This document shows, piece after piece, positions 35,820 through 46,021 of a stretch of 64,000 nt of DNA. The notes below the pieces were generated by a model. It did not search any database and was not told where the DNA came from. It was given only the letters and a program-made list of their open reading frames with translations. This stretch comes from Metabacillus mangrovi. GTDB lineage: Bacteria; Bacillota; Bacilli; Bacillales; Bacillaceae. The stretch spans positions 124,001 to 188,000 of the forward strand of contig NZ_WMIB01000002.1 in assembly GCF_009711125.1 (NCBI RefSeq). Reading direction: 5' to 3'. The position numbers and the translations under genes were made by a program. Position 1 is the first letter of the stretch. Each line of letters opens with the position of its first letter.

Positions 35820-37241
35820 ATGGATCCGATCAGTGCCGGCCTTCACCACCGTCTGCTGCAGTCCATGCCGCCGGGAAATGAACTGAAGCTTCAGAACGGA
35901 CAGCTCGTAATGGGCAGAGTAGTGGAGCTTTATCCGAGCCAGCGGGCCCTTCTTCAAATTGGTGCCCATAAGACGCTTGCAGCTGTAGAAGCCCCTCTCA
36001 TAAAGGGAGCAGAGTATTTATTCAAAGCAGTGGTCTCAGGGGAGAACAGCATTCCGGGACTTAAAATAATCAGAGCACACGGAGGCGGCAGTGGTGCAAA
36101 TGGAACGGCTGGCGTGGCAGGGGCGGGCTCAAACGTTCATCCACAGCTCTCAGGATGGCTTCTGACGGCCAATATCCCTTTTACGGCTGGAGATATTGCG
36201 GCAGCTTCCGAATGGCTTAGATCCGTTCCGGAAGCCGGTCAGCCTGCAGGCATCCTGGCGGCTGCAGAAGCGATCTCCAGGAAGCTGCCGCTGAACAGCC
36301 GGACGTTATCCGCTTTATTTGAAGCGTTTAAAGGAGGACGGACCGCGGACGATTTGCAGGAACTGATCAGACTTCTCCCGGATCATAATCCGCGGACTGC
36401 TGCATTGAGACAGACAGCAGAATGGCTACTTGATCAGTCTGGAAAAAGGGAGGCAGCGCGTGTTCTTGAAGCTGTTGCAGATGCTTCGATTAACGGCAGC
36501 GGACCGAACCGTGAGCTTGCACTCTCAGCTGCTGCAAAGCTGCAGGATCCAGAAAAGGCGCTTGAGATCATGCAGACGCTTAAAAATACCGGACGGCATC
36601 CCCTGTTTACAGAGGAGGAAAGCGCGTGGATACTCCGTCAATCTCCGGAACCGGCATCAGCACCAAAGGAGCTGGTCCGTTTGTTTTCCATGTTTGAAAA
36701 GATACTCGGTCCTTTCTCCGAAACTGCAAACAGCGGGCAGGCAAAGGAATCTGCCTTCGGAAAGCTTTTGGCGCAAGCTGCTGAAGCAGGAGGCGCTGCA
36801 GGTGAAAAAGCAGATCAGCTGCTGCTGAAACTCGAGGGACGCCAGCTGCTTCAAAACGAACAGCCCGGAACGGTTTCGGTATGGCATCACTATCCTTTTA
36901 AAAATGACAGAATTCTTACAGATGTACAGGTTCACTACCAGCTGCGGAAAAACGAAGAAGGGGAAGTGGATCCGGCATTTTGCAGGCTCGTATTCTATCT
37001 GTCTCTTTCAAGCCTTGGACCGGTAATGGCGGACGTTCAAATCCAAAACCGGATTGTTGCGGCTTCGGTTTATTCAGATAGAGATCTTTCTCCTTATTCA
37101 TCCACGGCGGGAGCCATATTGAAAAAGCGATTCGAGGATCTGCCGTACAGGTTTTCAGGTATCTCTTTTAAAAGCACGGAACAGGCTAAGGCTGCACCTG
37201 TATATCCGCTGCCGGGGAAAGGATTCGATTACAGAATATGA
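35820..37241 (+). CDS. ylqG: YlqG, unknown function, with FliK-like C-terminal domain
   Basis: A 473-residue protein at the B. subtilis ylqG position. Its middle is low-complexity, Ala- and Glu-rich helix. The last 100 residues contain LSLSSLGPVMADVQI, a short hydrophobic strand, then YSSTAGAILKKRFEDL, which resembles the hook-length control (FliK C-terminal) pattern also seen in the fliK of this window. There is no signal peptide. It overlaps ylqH by four bases, so the two act together. A role in substrate switching of a flagellar-type export gate is inference; homology with FliK is my reading and was not tested by search. Confidence 0.85.
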   Translation: MDPISAGLHHRLLQSMPPGNELKLQNGQLVMGRVVELYPSQRALLQIGAHKTLAAVEAPLIKGAEYLFKAVVSGENSIPGLKIIRAHGGGSGANGTAGVAGAGSNVHPQLSGWLLTANIPFTAGDIAAASEWLRSVPEAGQPAGILAAAEAISRKLPLNSRTLSALFEAFKGGRTADDLQELIRLLPDHNPRTAALRQTAEWLLDQSGKREAARVLEAVADASINGSGPNRELALSAAAKLQDPEKALEIMQTLKNTGRHPLFTEEESAWILRQSPEPASAPKELVRLFSMFEKILGPFSETANSGQAKESAFGKLLAQAAEAGGAAGEKADQLLLKLEGRQLLQNEQPGTVSVWHHYPFKNDRILTDVQVHYQLRKNEEGEVDPAFCRLVFYLSLSSLGPVMADVQIQNRIVAASVYSDRDLSPYSSTAGAILKKRFEDLPYRFSGISFKSTEQAKAAPVYPLPGKGFDYRI

Positions 37242-37513
37242 AAGAGCATGAGATACGGAAGGCGATCGCCCTTACATACGAGAGCGGCACACAGAAAGCT
37301 CCGAAAGTTACTGCAAAAGGCCAGGGGCTTATCGCTGATGAAATCGTGGATCGGGCAAGGCAGGCAGGTGTTCCTGTCAAAGAGGATGCTTCACTTGCCA
37401 GCCTTCTTGGTACACTTGAGCTGAATCAGGAGATTCCGGAGGAGCTGTATGCAGTGGTCGCGGAGATTTTTGCTTATTTGTATAAACTGGACAAAGATTT
37501 GGGAGAAAAATAA
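37238..37513 (+). CDS. ylqH: YlqH, FlhB C-terminal-domain homologue
   Basis: A 91-residue protein corresponding to the cytoplasmic fragment of the flagellar export switch FlhB that follows its NPTH self-cleavage site. The shared parts are KAIALTY, KAPKVTAKGQG, AGVPVKED, and QEIPEELYAVVAEIFAYLYKL. The membrane part and the NPTH motif are absent. ATG 37238 overlaps the ylqG stop (ATGA). It lies outside the main flagellar operon. Such stand-alone fragments can replace FlhB's C-terminal domain in B. subtilis under some conditions, as I recall; the physiological role is unsettled. Confidence 0.9.
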   Translation: MKEHEIRKAIALTYESGTQKAPKVTAKGQGLIADEIVDRARQAGVPVKEDASLASLLGTLELNQEIPEELYAVVAEIFAYLYKLDKDLGEK

Positions 37514-37610
37514 AACAGGGTGATGCCACAGTTTTTATATTTTCAAAAAAATAATTTCCGCTGAAGAATTATGAATTTTTTGAAGGATTTAAAGATTTTG
37601 AGTGGAATGG

Positions 37611-37639
37611 TAGACAACCAATCAACTATTTTATAAAAT
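37611..37639 (+). promoter_or_regulatory. Possible promoter of sucCD
   Basis: TAGACA at 37611 and TAAAAT at 37634 with a 17-base spacer, 48 bases before sucC. The 173-base gap is AT-rich, so the call is tentative. Confidence 0.4.
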
Positions 37640-37686
37640 GAAAGCGCAGTCTAATTTAGCTGATACATAGGTTAGGAGGATGGGAT

Positions 37687-38847
37687 ATGAATATCCATGA
37701 GTACCAGGGAAAAGAAATCCTCAGAAAATATGGGGTTGCAGTGCCTAATGGGAAAGTCGCGTTCACTGTGGAAGAAGCAGTCGAAGCAGCGAAAGAACTC
37801 GGAACACAAGTAACGGTTGTAAAAGCACAGATTCATGCAGGCGGCCGAGGTAAAGCAGGCGGGGTAAAGGTTGCAAAAAATCTGGATGAGGTAAAAGAAT
37901 ACGCAAGTGAAATCCTTGGGAAAACACTGATCACCCATCAGACAGGTCCTGAAGGGAAAGAAGTAAAGCGGTTGCTTATTGAAGAAGGCTGCGACATTAA
38001 AAAGGAATATTATGTGGGCCTTGTCCTTGACCGTGATTCTTCCAGAGTCGTATTAATGGCATCTGAAGAAGGCGGAACAGAAATTGAAGAAGTAGCAGAG
38101 AAAACACCGGAGAAAATTTTCAAAGAATCTGTCGATCCGGCTGTCGGCCTTCAAATGTACCAGGCCCGCCGCATCGCATTCAACATCAACATCCCGCGTG
38201 AGCTCGTCGGCCAGGCGGCTAAATTTATGATGAGCCTTTACAAAGCGTTCACGGAGAAGGACTGCTCCATCGCTGAGATCAATCCGCTCGTTGTAACAGG
38301 TGACGGCAAAGTGATGGCGCTCGACGCGAAGCTGAATTTCGACGCGAACTCTTTGTACCGCCAGAAAGATGTGCTGGAGTACAGAGACCTCGATGAAGAA
38401 GATGCTAAAGAAATCGAGGCATCCAAATACGATCTCAGCTACATCTCGCTGGATGGAAAGATCGGCTGCATGGTCAATGGTGCAGGACTTGCGATGGCTA
38501 CGATGGATATCATCAACTATTACGGCGGAGAACCCGCGAACTTCCTTGACGTTGGGGGCGGCGCTACAGCTGAAAAAGTAACAGAAGCCTTTAAAATCAT
38601 TTTGTCCGACCAGAATGTAAAAGGGATATTTGTTAACATTTTCGGCGGAATCATGAAATGCGACATCATCGCTGAAGGCGTAGTGGAAGCAACAAAACAG
38701 GTTGGCCTGGAAATTCCATTAGTCGTGCGTCTTGAAGGAACAAATGTCGAATTAGGCAAACAGATTTTGAAAGATTCAGGTTTAAACATCACAGCAGCTG
38801 AATCCATGGCGGATGGAGCTCAAAAAATCGTTTCTTTAGTAGGCTAA
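37687..38847 (+). CDS. sucC: Succinyl-CoA synthetase, beta subunit (ADP-forming)
   Basis: TCA-cycle enzyme that forms succinate and ATP or GTP from succinyl-CoA. The 386-residue protein begins [17 protein letters not shown], has an ATP-grasp domain ([16 protein letters not shown]) and a C-terminal ligase domain ([16 protein letters not shown]). TTAGGAGGATGG precedes the start. It is followed by sucD after 18 bases. Confidence 0.97.
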   Translation: MNIHEYQGKEILRKYGVAVPNGKVAFTVEEAVEAAKELGTQVTVVKAQIHAGGRGKAGGVKVAKNLDEVKEYASEILGKTLITHQTGPEGKEVKRLLIEEGCDIKKEYYVGLVLDRDSSRVVLMASEEGGTEIEEVAEKTPEKIFKESVDPAVGLQMYQARRIAFNINIPRELVGQAAKFMMSLYKAFTEKDCSIAEINPLVVTGDGKVMALDAKLNFDANSLYRQKDVLEYRDLDEEDAKEIEASKYDLSYISLDGKIGCMVNGAGLAMATMDIINYYGGEPANFLDVGGGATAEKVTEAFKIILSDQNVKGIFVNIFGGIMKCDIIAEGVVEATKQVGLEIPLVVRLEGTNVELGKQILKDSGLNITAAESMADGAQKIVSLVG

Positions 38848-38865
38848 GAAAGGCGGGGGATAAGA

Positions 38866-39768
38866 ATGAGTGTTTTCGTTAATAAGGATACAAAAGTGAT
38901 CGTTCAGGGTATTACAGGCTCAACAGCCCTTTTCCATACAAAGCAGATGCTGGAATACGGCACGAAAATCGTTGGCGGTGTGACGCCGGGCAAAGGCGGC
39001 ACAGAGGTTGAAGGTGTGCCGGTTTTTAATACGGTCATCGACGCAAAGAATGAAACAGGTGCGAACGCGTCTGTCATTTACGTTCCTGCGCCTTTTGCAG
39101 CTGACTCCATCATGGAAGCAGTCGACGCAGAGCTGGATCTTGTGATCTGCATTACAGAGCATATTCCGGTAATGGACATGGTAAAAGTAAAACGCTACAT
39201 GGAAGGGAAGAAAACCCGCCTCGTAGGACCAAACTGTCCGGGTGTTATCACTCCGGGCGAATGCAAAATCGGCATCATGCCGGGTTATATCCATACAAAG
39301 GGCCACGTAGGAGTCGTTTCCCGTTCCGGAACGCTTACATATGAAGCGGTTCACCAGCTTTCCCAGGCAGGAATCGGGCAGTCTTCCGCTGTTGGAATCG
39401 GCGGAGACCCGGTAAACGGCACGAACTTCATTGATGTTCTGAAAGCATTCAATGAAGATGCTGATACGTATGCGGTAATCATGATCGGAGAGATCGGCGG
39501 TACTGCTGAAGAGGAAGCGGCTGAATGGGTGAAGGCGAATATGACGAAACCTGTAGTCGGCTTTATCGGCGGCAAAACAGCACCTCCAGGAAAGCGGATG
39601 GGCCACGCAGGCGCCATTATTTCAGGCGGTAAAGGGACGGCGGAAGAAAAGGTTAAAACCATGAATGCATGCGGGATAGAAGTAGCAGATACCCCGTCCG
39701 TAATGGGAGAAACCCTGATTAAAGTGTTAAAAGAAAAAGGCATTTATGAGAACTGCAAAACTCACTAA
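38866..39768 (+). CDS. sucD: Succinyl-CoA synthetase, alpha subunit
   Basis: CoA-binding and phosphohistidine subunit of succinyl-CoA synthetase. The 300-residue protein starts with a CoA-binding Rossmann domain ([13 protein letters not shown]) and has the active-site His247 in MGHAGAI. AAAGGCGGGG precedes it. It ends before a long hairpin. Confidence 0.97.
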   Translation: MSVFVNKDTKVIVQGITGSTALFHTKQMLEYGTKIVGGVTPGKGGTEVEGVPVFNTVIDAKNETGANASVIYVPAPFAADSIMEAVDAELDLVICITEHIPVMDMVKVKRYMEGKKTRLVGPNCPGVITPGECKIGIMPGYIHTKGHVGVVSRSGTLTYEAVHQLSQAGIGQSSAVGIGGDPVNGTNFIDVLKAFNEDADTYAVIMIGEIGGTAEEEAAEWVKANMTKPVVGFIGGKTAPPGKRMGHAGAIISGGKGTAEEKVKTMNACGIEVADTPSVMGETLIKVLKEKGIYENCKTH

Positions 39769-39773
39769 TATTT

Positions 39774-39810
39774 AATAGTAGAAACGGGAGCAGATGCTTC
39801 CGTTTCTATT
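39774..39810 (+). terminator. Hairpin after sucD
   Basis: AATAG, AGAAACGG and AGC pair with GCT, CCGTTT and CTATT around AGAT. It lacks a T-run, so termination may be partial, or it may protect the sucCD transcript from 3' decay. Confidence 0.55.
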
Positions 39811-39840
39811 GATGTGCAAAAAAACAGAAAGGGTGCTTTT

Positions 39841-40722
39841 GTGAATCGTTTAAGTGATTTTCTTCTTCTTCTCTCCAGCTGCAGGGGGCTGACCCCGTCC
39901 TCAATAAGGAAAATCTTCCATTCTCACTCCTCATACGACCTGATTTCAAAACGGACACCTGCGATCTTTCTGGAAACGGTGCCCGAGTCTTCCCGTCAGG
40001 CATTTCTTTATGATTTCCGGAACCTTAAGCCAGCTCATCTCCGTAAGGAACTTCTTGCTTCCGGCATCAGCTTTTTGACCATCCATGACACCTCCTATCC
40101 AGACCTTTTAAAACAAATACCGGACCCTCCGCTCTTTTTATTTTGCATCGGAGACACGGGATTGCTGAATGAAAAGCTCCTTTTTGGCGTAGCCGGTGCA
40201 AGAAAAGCGTCCCCTTACGGTTTAAAGGCCCTGGAGAAGGTGCTGCCGCCTCTGATCCGCATGAAAATGGTCATCGTAAGCGGCCTTGCTGAAGGGATTG
40301 ATACAGCCGCCCATGCAGCTGCCATCTCACATGGGGGCCGGACGATTGCTGTGCTTGGCGGAGGATTCCGGCATATCTATCCTGCTTCCAACCGCCAGCT
40401 CGCGAAAGCAATCAGCAAGGATCATCTGCTGCTGTCAGAGTATGCGCCGCATGTAAGACCGCAAAAATGGCACTTTCCTGAACGGAACCGGATCATCAGC
40501 GGACTTTCAATGGGAGTGCTCGTTGCAGAGGCGAAGCAGCGAAGCGGTTCTCTCATAACTGCTCAGGCAGCGATGGAGCAGGGAAGGGACGTATTCGCCA
40601 TTCCAGGGAGCATCCTGAGCGGCTTGTCTGAAGGCACTCACGCCCTTATAAATGACGGGGCCAGGCTCGTGACCTGCGCAGAGGACATCTTGGAAGAGCT
40701 GCTCGGCCTGCAGTGGGTATAG
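39841..40722 (+). CDS. dprA: DNA processing protein DprA (Smf)
   Basis: Binds incoming single-stranded DNA and loads RecA during transformation. The 293-residue protein has the Rossmann-fold segments GVAGARKASPYG, IVSGLAEGIDTAAH, AVLGGG, WHFPERNRIISGLS and GSLITA. GTG 39841 after AAAGGGTG was preferred; an in-frame GTG at 39814 would add nine residues but lacks spacing to a ribosome-binding site. Its presence is compatible with natural competence but does not prove it. Confidence 0.94.
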   Translation: MNRLSDFLLLLSSCRGLTPSSIRKIFHSHSSYDLISKRTPAIFLETVPESSRQAFLYDFRNLKPAHLRKELLASGISFLTIHDTSYPDLLKQIPDPPLFLFCIGDTGLLNEKLLFGVAGARKASPYGLKALEKVLPPLIRMKMVIVSGLAEGIDTAAHAAAISHGGRTIAVLGGGFRHIYPASNRQLAKAISKDHLLLSEYAPHVRPQKWHFPERNRIISGLSMGVLVAEAKQRSGSLITAQAAMEQGRDVFAIPGSILSGLSEGTHALINDGARLVTCAEDILEELLGLQWV

Positions 40723-40867
40723 AGAGAAACTGCTTCAATCCGGGGAGCATGTACGGAGCAGGAAAGTGTGTGTGAATTTTTTGATCATTCACATGAAATA
40801 CTGGGAGCACTGTACAAAAGTTTTCAAAAGATAAAGAATAAAAGAGGCGTGACCGGGAAATTACTGT

Positions 40868-40896
40868 TTGACAAACGTATGAAATATATTTAATAA
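40868..40896 (+). promoter_or_regulatory. sigma-A promoter of topA
   Basis: TTGACA at 40868 and TAATAA at 40891 with a 17-base spacer; about 100 bases of leader precede topA. The rest of the 274-base gap (40723-40996) shows nothing else. Confidence 0.6.
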
Positions 40897-40996
40897 TAGT
40901 GGGGATTTAACCTGATGAGAGAAAATTGCTTACATTAAGCGTTTATAAACGGATACAGACAAAGAGAGAGAATACCTCTTGAGGGGGACATAACTT

Positions 40997-43069
40997 ATGT
41001 CGGACTACCTGGTAATTGTAGAATCACCAGCAAAAGCAAAAACAATTGAAAAATATTTAGGAAAAAAATTCAAAGTAAAAGCATCTATGGGACATGTCCG
41101 CGATCTGCCAAAAAGCCAGATCGGCGTGGACGTTGAGCAAAACTTCGCACCGAAGTATATAACGATCCGGGGAAAAGGCGATGTGCTGAAAGAATTAAAA
41201 TCGGCTGCAAAAAAAGCAAAAAAAGTCTATCTCGCAGCCGATCCGGATCGCGAAGGAGAAGCCATTGCGTGGCATCTCGCCCACAGCCTGGACCTCGATG
41301 TCCACTCTGACTGCCGTGTTGTATTCAATGAAATCACGAAGGATGCCATCAAGGAATCATTCAAGCACCCCCGTGCAATCAATATGGATTTAGTGGACGC
41401 CCAGCAGGCCCGCAGAATTCTTGACAGACTTGTAGGCTATAAAATCAGTCCGATTCTCTGGAAAAAGGTGAAAAAGGGCTTAAGCGCGGGACGTGTACAA
41501 TCGGTCGCTGTCCGCCTGATCATTGACCGCGAAAAAGAAATTAATGCGTTTATACCTGAAGAATACTGGACCATCGAAAGCCAATTCCTAAGAGGAAAAG
41601 ATCAGTTTGAAGGATCTTTTTACGGTATGGACGGCAAGAAGCGTGAGCTGAAAACAGAGGAAGATGTGAAAGAAGTCAGTGCCAGTATTAAAGGCAATTC
41701 TTTCACAGTCGCGAGCGTCACGAAGAAAGAACGGAAACGGAATCCTGCTGTGCCATTTACTACTTCCACCCTCCAGCAGGAAGCAGCGAGAAAGCTTAAT
41801 TTCCGGGCGAAAAAGACCATGATGATTGCCCAGCAGCTGTATGAGGGGATTGACCTCGGCAAGGAGGGGACAGTCGGTCTGATCACGTATATGAGAACCG
41901 ATTCTACCCGGATATCTGAAACAGCCCAGAATGAAGCTGCGGGCTACATTACTGACCAATATGGAAAAGAGTATTTGGGGATTAAAAAGGAAGCGAAAAA
42001 GAATTCCAATTCCCAGGATGCCCACGAGGCCATCAGGCCGACATCTACATTAAGAAGCCCTGCCGTCATGAAGGAATACTTGAGCAGGGACCAGCTCAGA
42101 CTGTATAAATTGATCTGGGAGCGGTTCCTGGCAAGTCAGATGGCTTCTGCTATACTTGACACAATGAGCGTGGACCTTGATAATAATGGAGTTGTTTTCA
42201 GAGCGACCGGTTCCAAAGTGAAATTTCCAGGGTTTATGAAAGTGTACGTAGAAGGAACAGATGATCAAGTGGAAGAAAAAGACCGTTTTCTCCCTGATCT
42301 CAAGCAGGGGGACGAGGTGTTCTCAAAAGACATTGAGCCTTCCCAGCATTTTACGCAGCCGCCTCCGCGCTATACAGAGGCAAGGCTTGTAAAGACTCTG
42401 GAGGAACTCGGGATCGGAAGACCATCCACGTACGCACCAACATTGGATACGATTCAAAAAAGGGGATATGTATCCCTTGATAATAAACGGTTTGTTCCAA
42501 CAGAGCTCGGCGAAATAGTCCTTGAACTGATCATGGAGTTTTTCCCTGAAATCATTGATGTAGAGTTCACCGCCCGAATGGAAAACAGTCTGGATGAAGT
42601 GGAAGACGGTCACATCCAATGGGTGAAAATCATCGATGAATTTTATAAAGACTTTGAAAAAAGGATTACAGTAGCCGAAACCGAGATGGAAGAAGTGGAA
42701 ATCAAGGATGAATACGCCGGCATCGATTGTGAGGAATGCGGTAACCCGATGGTCATCAAGATGGGCCGGTACGGAAAATTTATGGCATGCTCCAATTTTC
42801 CGGATTGCCGGAATACGAAGCCGATTGTAAAAGAAATCGGCGTTCCATGCCCGAAATGCAGCAAAGGAAATGTCGTGGAACGCAAATCCAAGAAAAAACG
42901 GATTTTTTATGGCTGCGACCGATATCCGGAATGTGATTTCCTGTCATGGGATAAACCCATTGCAAGAAACTGTCCGCGATGCGAATCCATGCTTGTCGAG
43001 AAGAAGCTTAAAAAAGGTGTACAGGTGCAATGTACAGCCTGCGATTACAAAGAAGAGCAGCAAAAGTAA
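40997..43069 (+). CDS. topA: DNA topoisomerase I
   Basis: Type IA topoisomerase that relaxes negative supercoils. The 690-residue protein has an N-terminal TOPRIM domain ([31 protein letters not shown]) and the catalytic Tyr298 in [11 protein letters not shown]. Three C-terminal zinc-ribbon repeats each have two CxxC or CxxxxC pairs (starting CEECG, CPKCS, CPRCE). AGGGGGAC precedes ATG 40997. A terminator follows. Confidence 0.97.
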   Translation: MSDYLVIVESPAKAKTIEKYLGKKFKVKASMGHVRDLPKSQIGVDVEQNFAPKYITIRGKGDVLKELKSAAKKAKKVYLAADPDREGEAIAWHLAHSLDLDVHSDCRVVFNEITKDAIKESFKHPRAINMDLVDAQQARRILDRLVGYKISPILWKKVKKGLSAGRVQSVAVRLIIDREKEINAFIPEEYWTIESQFLRGKDQFEGSFYGMDGKKRELKTEEDVKEVSASIKGNSFTVASVTKKERKRNPAVPFTTSTLQQEAARKLNFRAKKTMMIAQQLYEGIDLGKEGTVGLITYMRTDSTRISETAQNEAAGYITDQYGKEYLGIKKEAKKNSNSQDAHEAIRPTSTLRSPAVMKEYLSRDQLRLYKLIWERFLASQMASAILDTMSVDLDNNGVVFRATGSKVKFPGFMKVYVEGTDDQVEEKDRFLPDLKQGDEVFSKDIEPSQHFTQPPPRYTEARLVKTLEELGIGRPSTYAPTLDTIQKRGYVSLDNKRFVPTELGEIVLELIMEFFPEIIDVEFTARMENSLDEVEDGHIQWVKIIDEFYKDFEKRITVAETEMEEVEIKDEYAGIDCEECGNPMVIKMGRYGKFMACSNFPDCRNTKPIVKEIGVPCPKCSKGNVVERKSKKKRIFYGCDRYPECDFLSWDKPIARNCPRCESMLVEKKLKKGVQVQCTACDYKEEQQK

Positions 43070-43070
43070 C

Positions 43071-43100
43071 GGTGAGCCCTCTTATGCTCACCTTCTTTTT
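43071..43100 (+). terminator. Terminator after topA
   Basis: GGTGAGC pairs with GCTCACC, followed by TTCTTTTT; directly after the topA stop. Confidence 0.85.
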
Positions 43101-43171
43101 GTTTACAATCGCTGCTGCTACGGCAAACAGTTTGCAGCAGTGATCAAAAGCCCTATGAAGGAGGACTAGCA

Positions 43172-44479
43172 ATGAATGAGACAGTTGTAAATGTAGTAGG
43201 GGCAGGACTGGCGGGCAGTGAGGCTGCCTGGCAGCTTGCTGAGCGCGGAATAAAGGTAAACCTTTACGAAATGAGGCCGGTTAAGCAAACCCCGGCTCAT
43301 CATACAGATAAATTCGCTGAGCTTGTATGCAGCAATTCACTTCGGGGAAACGCCCTCACAAATGCAGTTGGCGTGCTGAAGGAAGAAATGCGCCACCTGA
43401 ATTCCGTCATCATCAAATCGGCAGATGACTGTGCCGTTCCTGCAGGAGGTGCGCTGGCAGTAGACCGCCATGAATTCGCGGCACTCGTTACGGAGAGAGT
43501 CAAAAACCATCCGAATGTGACTGTATTTAATGAAGAGGCCACAGGAATTCCAGAAGGGCCGACGATCATTGCAACCGGACCACTGACTTCCAAAGCTTTG
43601 TCGGAAGAGCTTCAAAAGCTTACCGGTGAAGATTATTTCTATTTTTATGATGCGGCTGCTCCGATCATTGAGAAAGAAAGCATCGATATGGAGAAGGTTT
43701 ATTTAAAATCCCGCTATGATAAAGGGGAGGCAGCTTACTTAAACTGTCCGATGACTGAAGAAGAATTTGACCGCTTTTACAATGCGCTGATCGAAGCGGA
43801 AACCGTTCCATTGAAAGAATTTGAGAAAGAGATCTTCTTTGAAGGCTGTATGCCGATTGAAGTAATGGCTAAAAGGGGAAAAAAGACCATGCTGTTCGGA
43901 CCGATGAAGCCTGTCGGACTCGAAGACCCCAAAACCGGAAAGCGCCCATATGCTGTCGTGCAGCTGAGACAGGATGATGCAGCCGGAACCCTTTATAACA
44001 TTGTCGGTTTTCAGACACATTTAAAATGGGGTCCTCAAAAAGATGTGATGCGCCTCATTCCGGGACTCGAAAATGCAGAGATCGTCCGCTATGGTGTGAT
44101 GCACCGGAACACATTCATCAATTCTCCGAATCTTTTAAAGCCGACTTACCAGTCCAAACACAGAGAAGATCTGTTTTTTGCAGGCCAGATGACCGGAGTG
44201 GAAGGATATGTGGAATCTGCAGCCTCAGGCCTGCTTGCAGGGATTAATGCTGCACACCTCGTTACTGGAAAGGATCTTGTGGTTCTTCCTCCGGAAACAG
44301 CTCTTGGCAGTATGGCACACTACATCACGAACGCTAATCCGAATAATTTTCAGCCGATGAATGCCAACTTTGGAATCCTGCCTGAGCTGCCTGTCCGCAT
44401 CAAAGTAAAAAAGGACAGATATGAAGCGTATGCGAACCGGGCACTGGAAACAATTCAAAAAATTTCGAAAACACTTTGA
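43172..44479 (+). CDS. trmFO: tRNA (uracil-54 C5) methyltransferase TrmFO
   Basis: Folate- and FAD-dependent enzyme that makes ribothymidine at position 54 of tRNA in most Firmicutes (formerly Gid). The 435-residue protein begins with an FAD-binding [17 protein letters not shown] and has [10 protein letters not shown] with the conserved Cys and [26 protein letters not shown] precedes ATG 43172. Confidence 0.97.
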   Translation: MNETVVNVVGAGLAGSEAAWQLAERGIKVNLYEMRPVKQTPAHHTDKFAELVCSNSLRGNALTNAVGVLKEEMRHLNSVIIKSADDCAVPAGGALAVDRHEFAALVTERVKNHPNVTVFNEEATGIPEGPTIIATGPLTSKALSEELQKLTGEDYFYFYDAAAPIIEKESIDMEKVYLKSRYDKGEAAYLNCPMTEEEFDRFYNALIEAETVPLKEFEKEIFFEGCMPIEVMAKRGKKTMLFGPMKPVGLEDPKTGKRPYAVVQLRQDDAAGTLYNIVGFQTHLKWGPQKDVMRLIPGLENAEIVRYGVMHRNTFINSPNLLKPTYQSKHREDLFFAGQMTGVEGYVESAASGLLAGINAAHLVTGKDLVVLPPETALGSMAHYITNANPNNFQPMNANFGILPELPVRIKVKKDRYEAYANRALETIQKISKTL

Positions 44480-44485
44480 TATCCA

Positions 44486-44514
44486 TTGCAAGCCAAGGGT
44501 TGATGTGATACCAT
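44486..44514 (+). promoter_or_regulatory. Possible promoter of xerC-clpQ-clpY-codY
   Basis: TTGCAA at 44486 and TACCAT at 44509, 17 bases apart, with TGA before the -10. Only 25 bases separate it from xerC. Confidence 0.45.
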
Positions 44515-44538
44515 TTAATCGCCTTGTGAGGTGGGAAA

Positions 44539-45438
44539 ATGGAAAATGTTAAGAAAAGTTTAATTTTGTTCGTAGAATATTTACAAATTGAAAAAAACTA
44601 TTCACAATATACAATTGTGAATTATACTGCAAATATTGAGGAATTTGCTCTTTTCATGAAGGAGGAGGGGCTTGCAGAACTGAAGCAGGTCACTTATCAG
44701 GATATCCGGCTTTTTCTGACGAAGCTTTATCAGCAGAAGCTGTCGAGAAGGACAATCGCCAAAAAGATATCCAGCCTTCGGAGCTTTTATAAGTTCCTGA
44801 ACCGCGAAAAGGTGTTAAATGATAACCCGTTCGCCCTTGTTTCCCTCCCGAAAAAGGATGGGAAAATCCCTTCCTTTCTTTATGAAAAGGAGCTGGAACT
44901 TCTGTTTTCGGTATCCGATCTGACCACTCCGCTCGGCCAGCGGAACCAGGCACTGCTTGAAATGCTGTATGCGACAGGCATACGTGCAAGCGAGTGTGAG
45001 GGGTTGAAGATCCAGGATGCCGACCTTTTCATGGGAACGATTCTTGTAACCGGGAAGGGAAACAAACAGAGGTATGTGCCGTTCGGAAGCTTCGCGCAGG
45101 AAGCACTGGAGCTTTACTTGAGAGATGGCAGAAAAAAACTGCTGAAGCAAGGGAACCTTCATGATTCCATTTTCGTAAACAACAGAGGGAATCCTTTGAA
45201 GGCTGGCGGCATCCGGCATATTCTAAATGAAATCGTCAAAAAATCTGCTTCAAGCCTGCATATTCACCCGCACATGTTTCGTCACACATTTGCTACCCAT
45301 TTGCTGAATGAAGGTGCAGATCTCAGAAGTGTTCAGGAACTGCTGGGGCATACCCATCTGTCCTCCACACAAATATATACTCATGTTTCAAAGGATCAGC
45401 TGAAGAAGACCTATATGGCTCATCATCCGAGAGCTTAG
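44539..45438 (+). CDS. xerC: Tyrosine recombinase XerC (CodV)
   Basis: Resolves chromosome dimers at dif together with XerD (RipX). The 299-residue protein has an N-terminal SAM-like core-binding domain and a catalytic domain with Arg149, His245, Arg248, His271 and the nucleophile Tyr280. It is the first gene of the four-gene codV-clpQ-clpY-codY operon known from B. subtilis. GAGGTG precedes ATG 44539. Confidence 0.96.
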   Translation: MENVKKSLILFVEYLQIEKNYSQYTIVNYTANIEEFALFMKEEGLAELKQVTYQDIRLFLTKLYQQKLSRRTIAKKISSLRSFYKFLNREKVLNDNPFALVSLPKKDGKIPSFLYEKELELLFSVSDLTTPLGQRNQALLEMLYATGIRASECEGLKIQDADLFMGTILVTGKGNKQRYVPFGSFAQEALELYLRDGRKKLLKQGNLHDSIFVNNRGNPLKAGGIRHILNEIVKKSASSLHIHPHMFRHTFATHLLNEGADLRSVQELLGHTHLSSTQIYTHVSKDQLKKTYMAHHPRA

Positions 45439-45462
45439 CATGATTTAAAGGAGGAGCAGCAA

Positions 45463-46005
45463 TTGAGTGAATTTCATGCAACGACTATATTTGCCATTCA
45501 TCATAAGGATGGATATGCTATGGCCGGGGACGGTCAGGTTACATTTGGAAATGCAGTTGTAATGAAGCATACGGCAAGAAAAGTGCGCAGGCTTTTTAAC
45601 GGAAAAGTCATTGCCGGCTTTGCCGGTTCTGTCGCAGATGCTTTTACCCTCTTTGAAATGTTCGAAGGGCGGCTTGAGGAGTACAACGGAAACCTTCAGC
45701 GTGCAGCTGTGGAGCTTGCTAAAGAGTGGAGAAGCGACAAAGTTCTGCGCCGTCTCGAAGCGATGCTGATCGTCATGAACAAGGAAGATTTGCTGCTCAT
45801 TTCCGGAACAGGAGAGGTGATTGAGCCTGATGACGGAATTCTCGCGATCGGCTCAGGAGGCAACTATGCCCTTTCTGCCGGCAGAGCATTGAAGCGTTAT
45901 AGCGGCGAAAGCCTTTCAGCTAAGGAGATCGCTGAAGGAGCTCTCCGGATCGCCGGTGAAATCTGCGTCTATACAAACAGCAATGTTATTGTAGAAGAGC
46001 TGTAG
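45463..46005 (+). CDS. clpQ: ATP-dependent protease peptidase subunit ClpQ (HslV)
   Basis: Proteolytic core of the ClpYQ (HslUV) protease. The 180-residue protein begins [11 protein letters not shown]; removal of Met would expose Ser, the N-terminal nucleophile described for Bacillus CodW, rather than the Thr of E. coli HslV. Conserved AGDGQVTFG and [17 protein letters not shown] are present. TTG 45463 follows AAAGGAGGAG. Confidence 0.96.
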   Translation: MSEFHATTIFAIHHKDGYAMAGDGQVTFGNAVVMKHTARKVRRLFNGKVIAGFAGSVADAFTLFEMFEGRLEEYNGNLQRAAVELAKEWRSDKVLRRLEAMLIVMNKEDLLLISGTGEVIEPDDGILAIGSGGNYALSAGRALKRYSGESLSAKEIAEGALRIAGEICVYTNSNVIVEEL

Positions 46006-46021
46006 GAAAGGATTGGTAACC

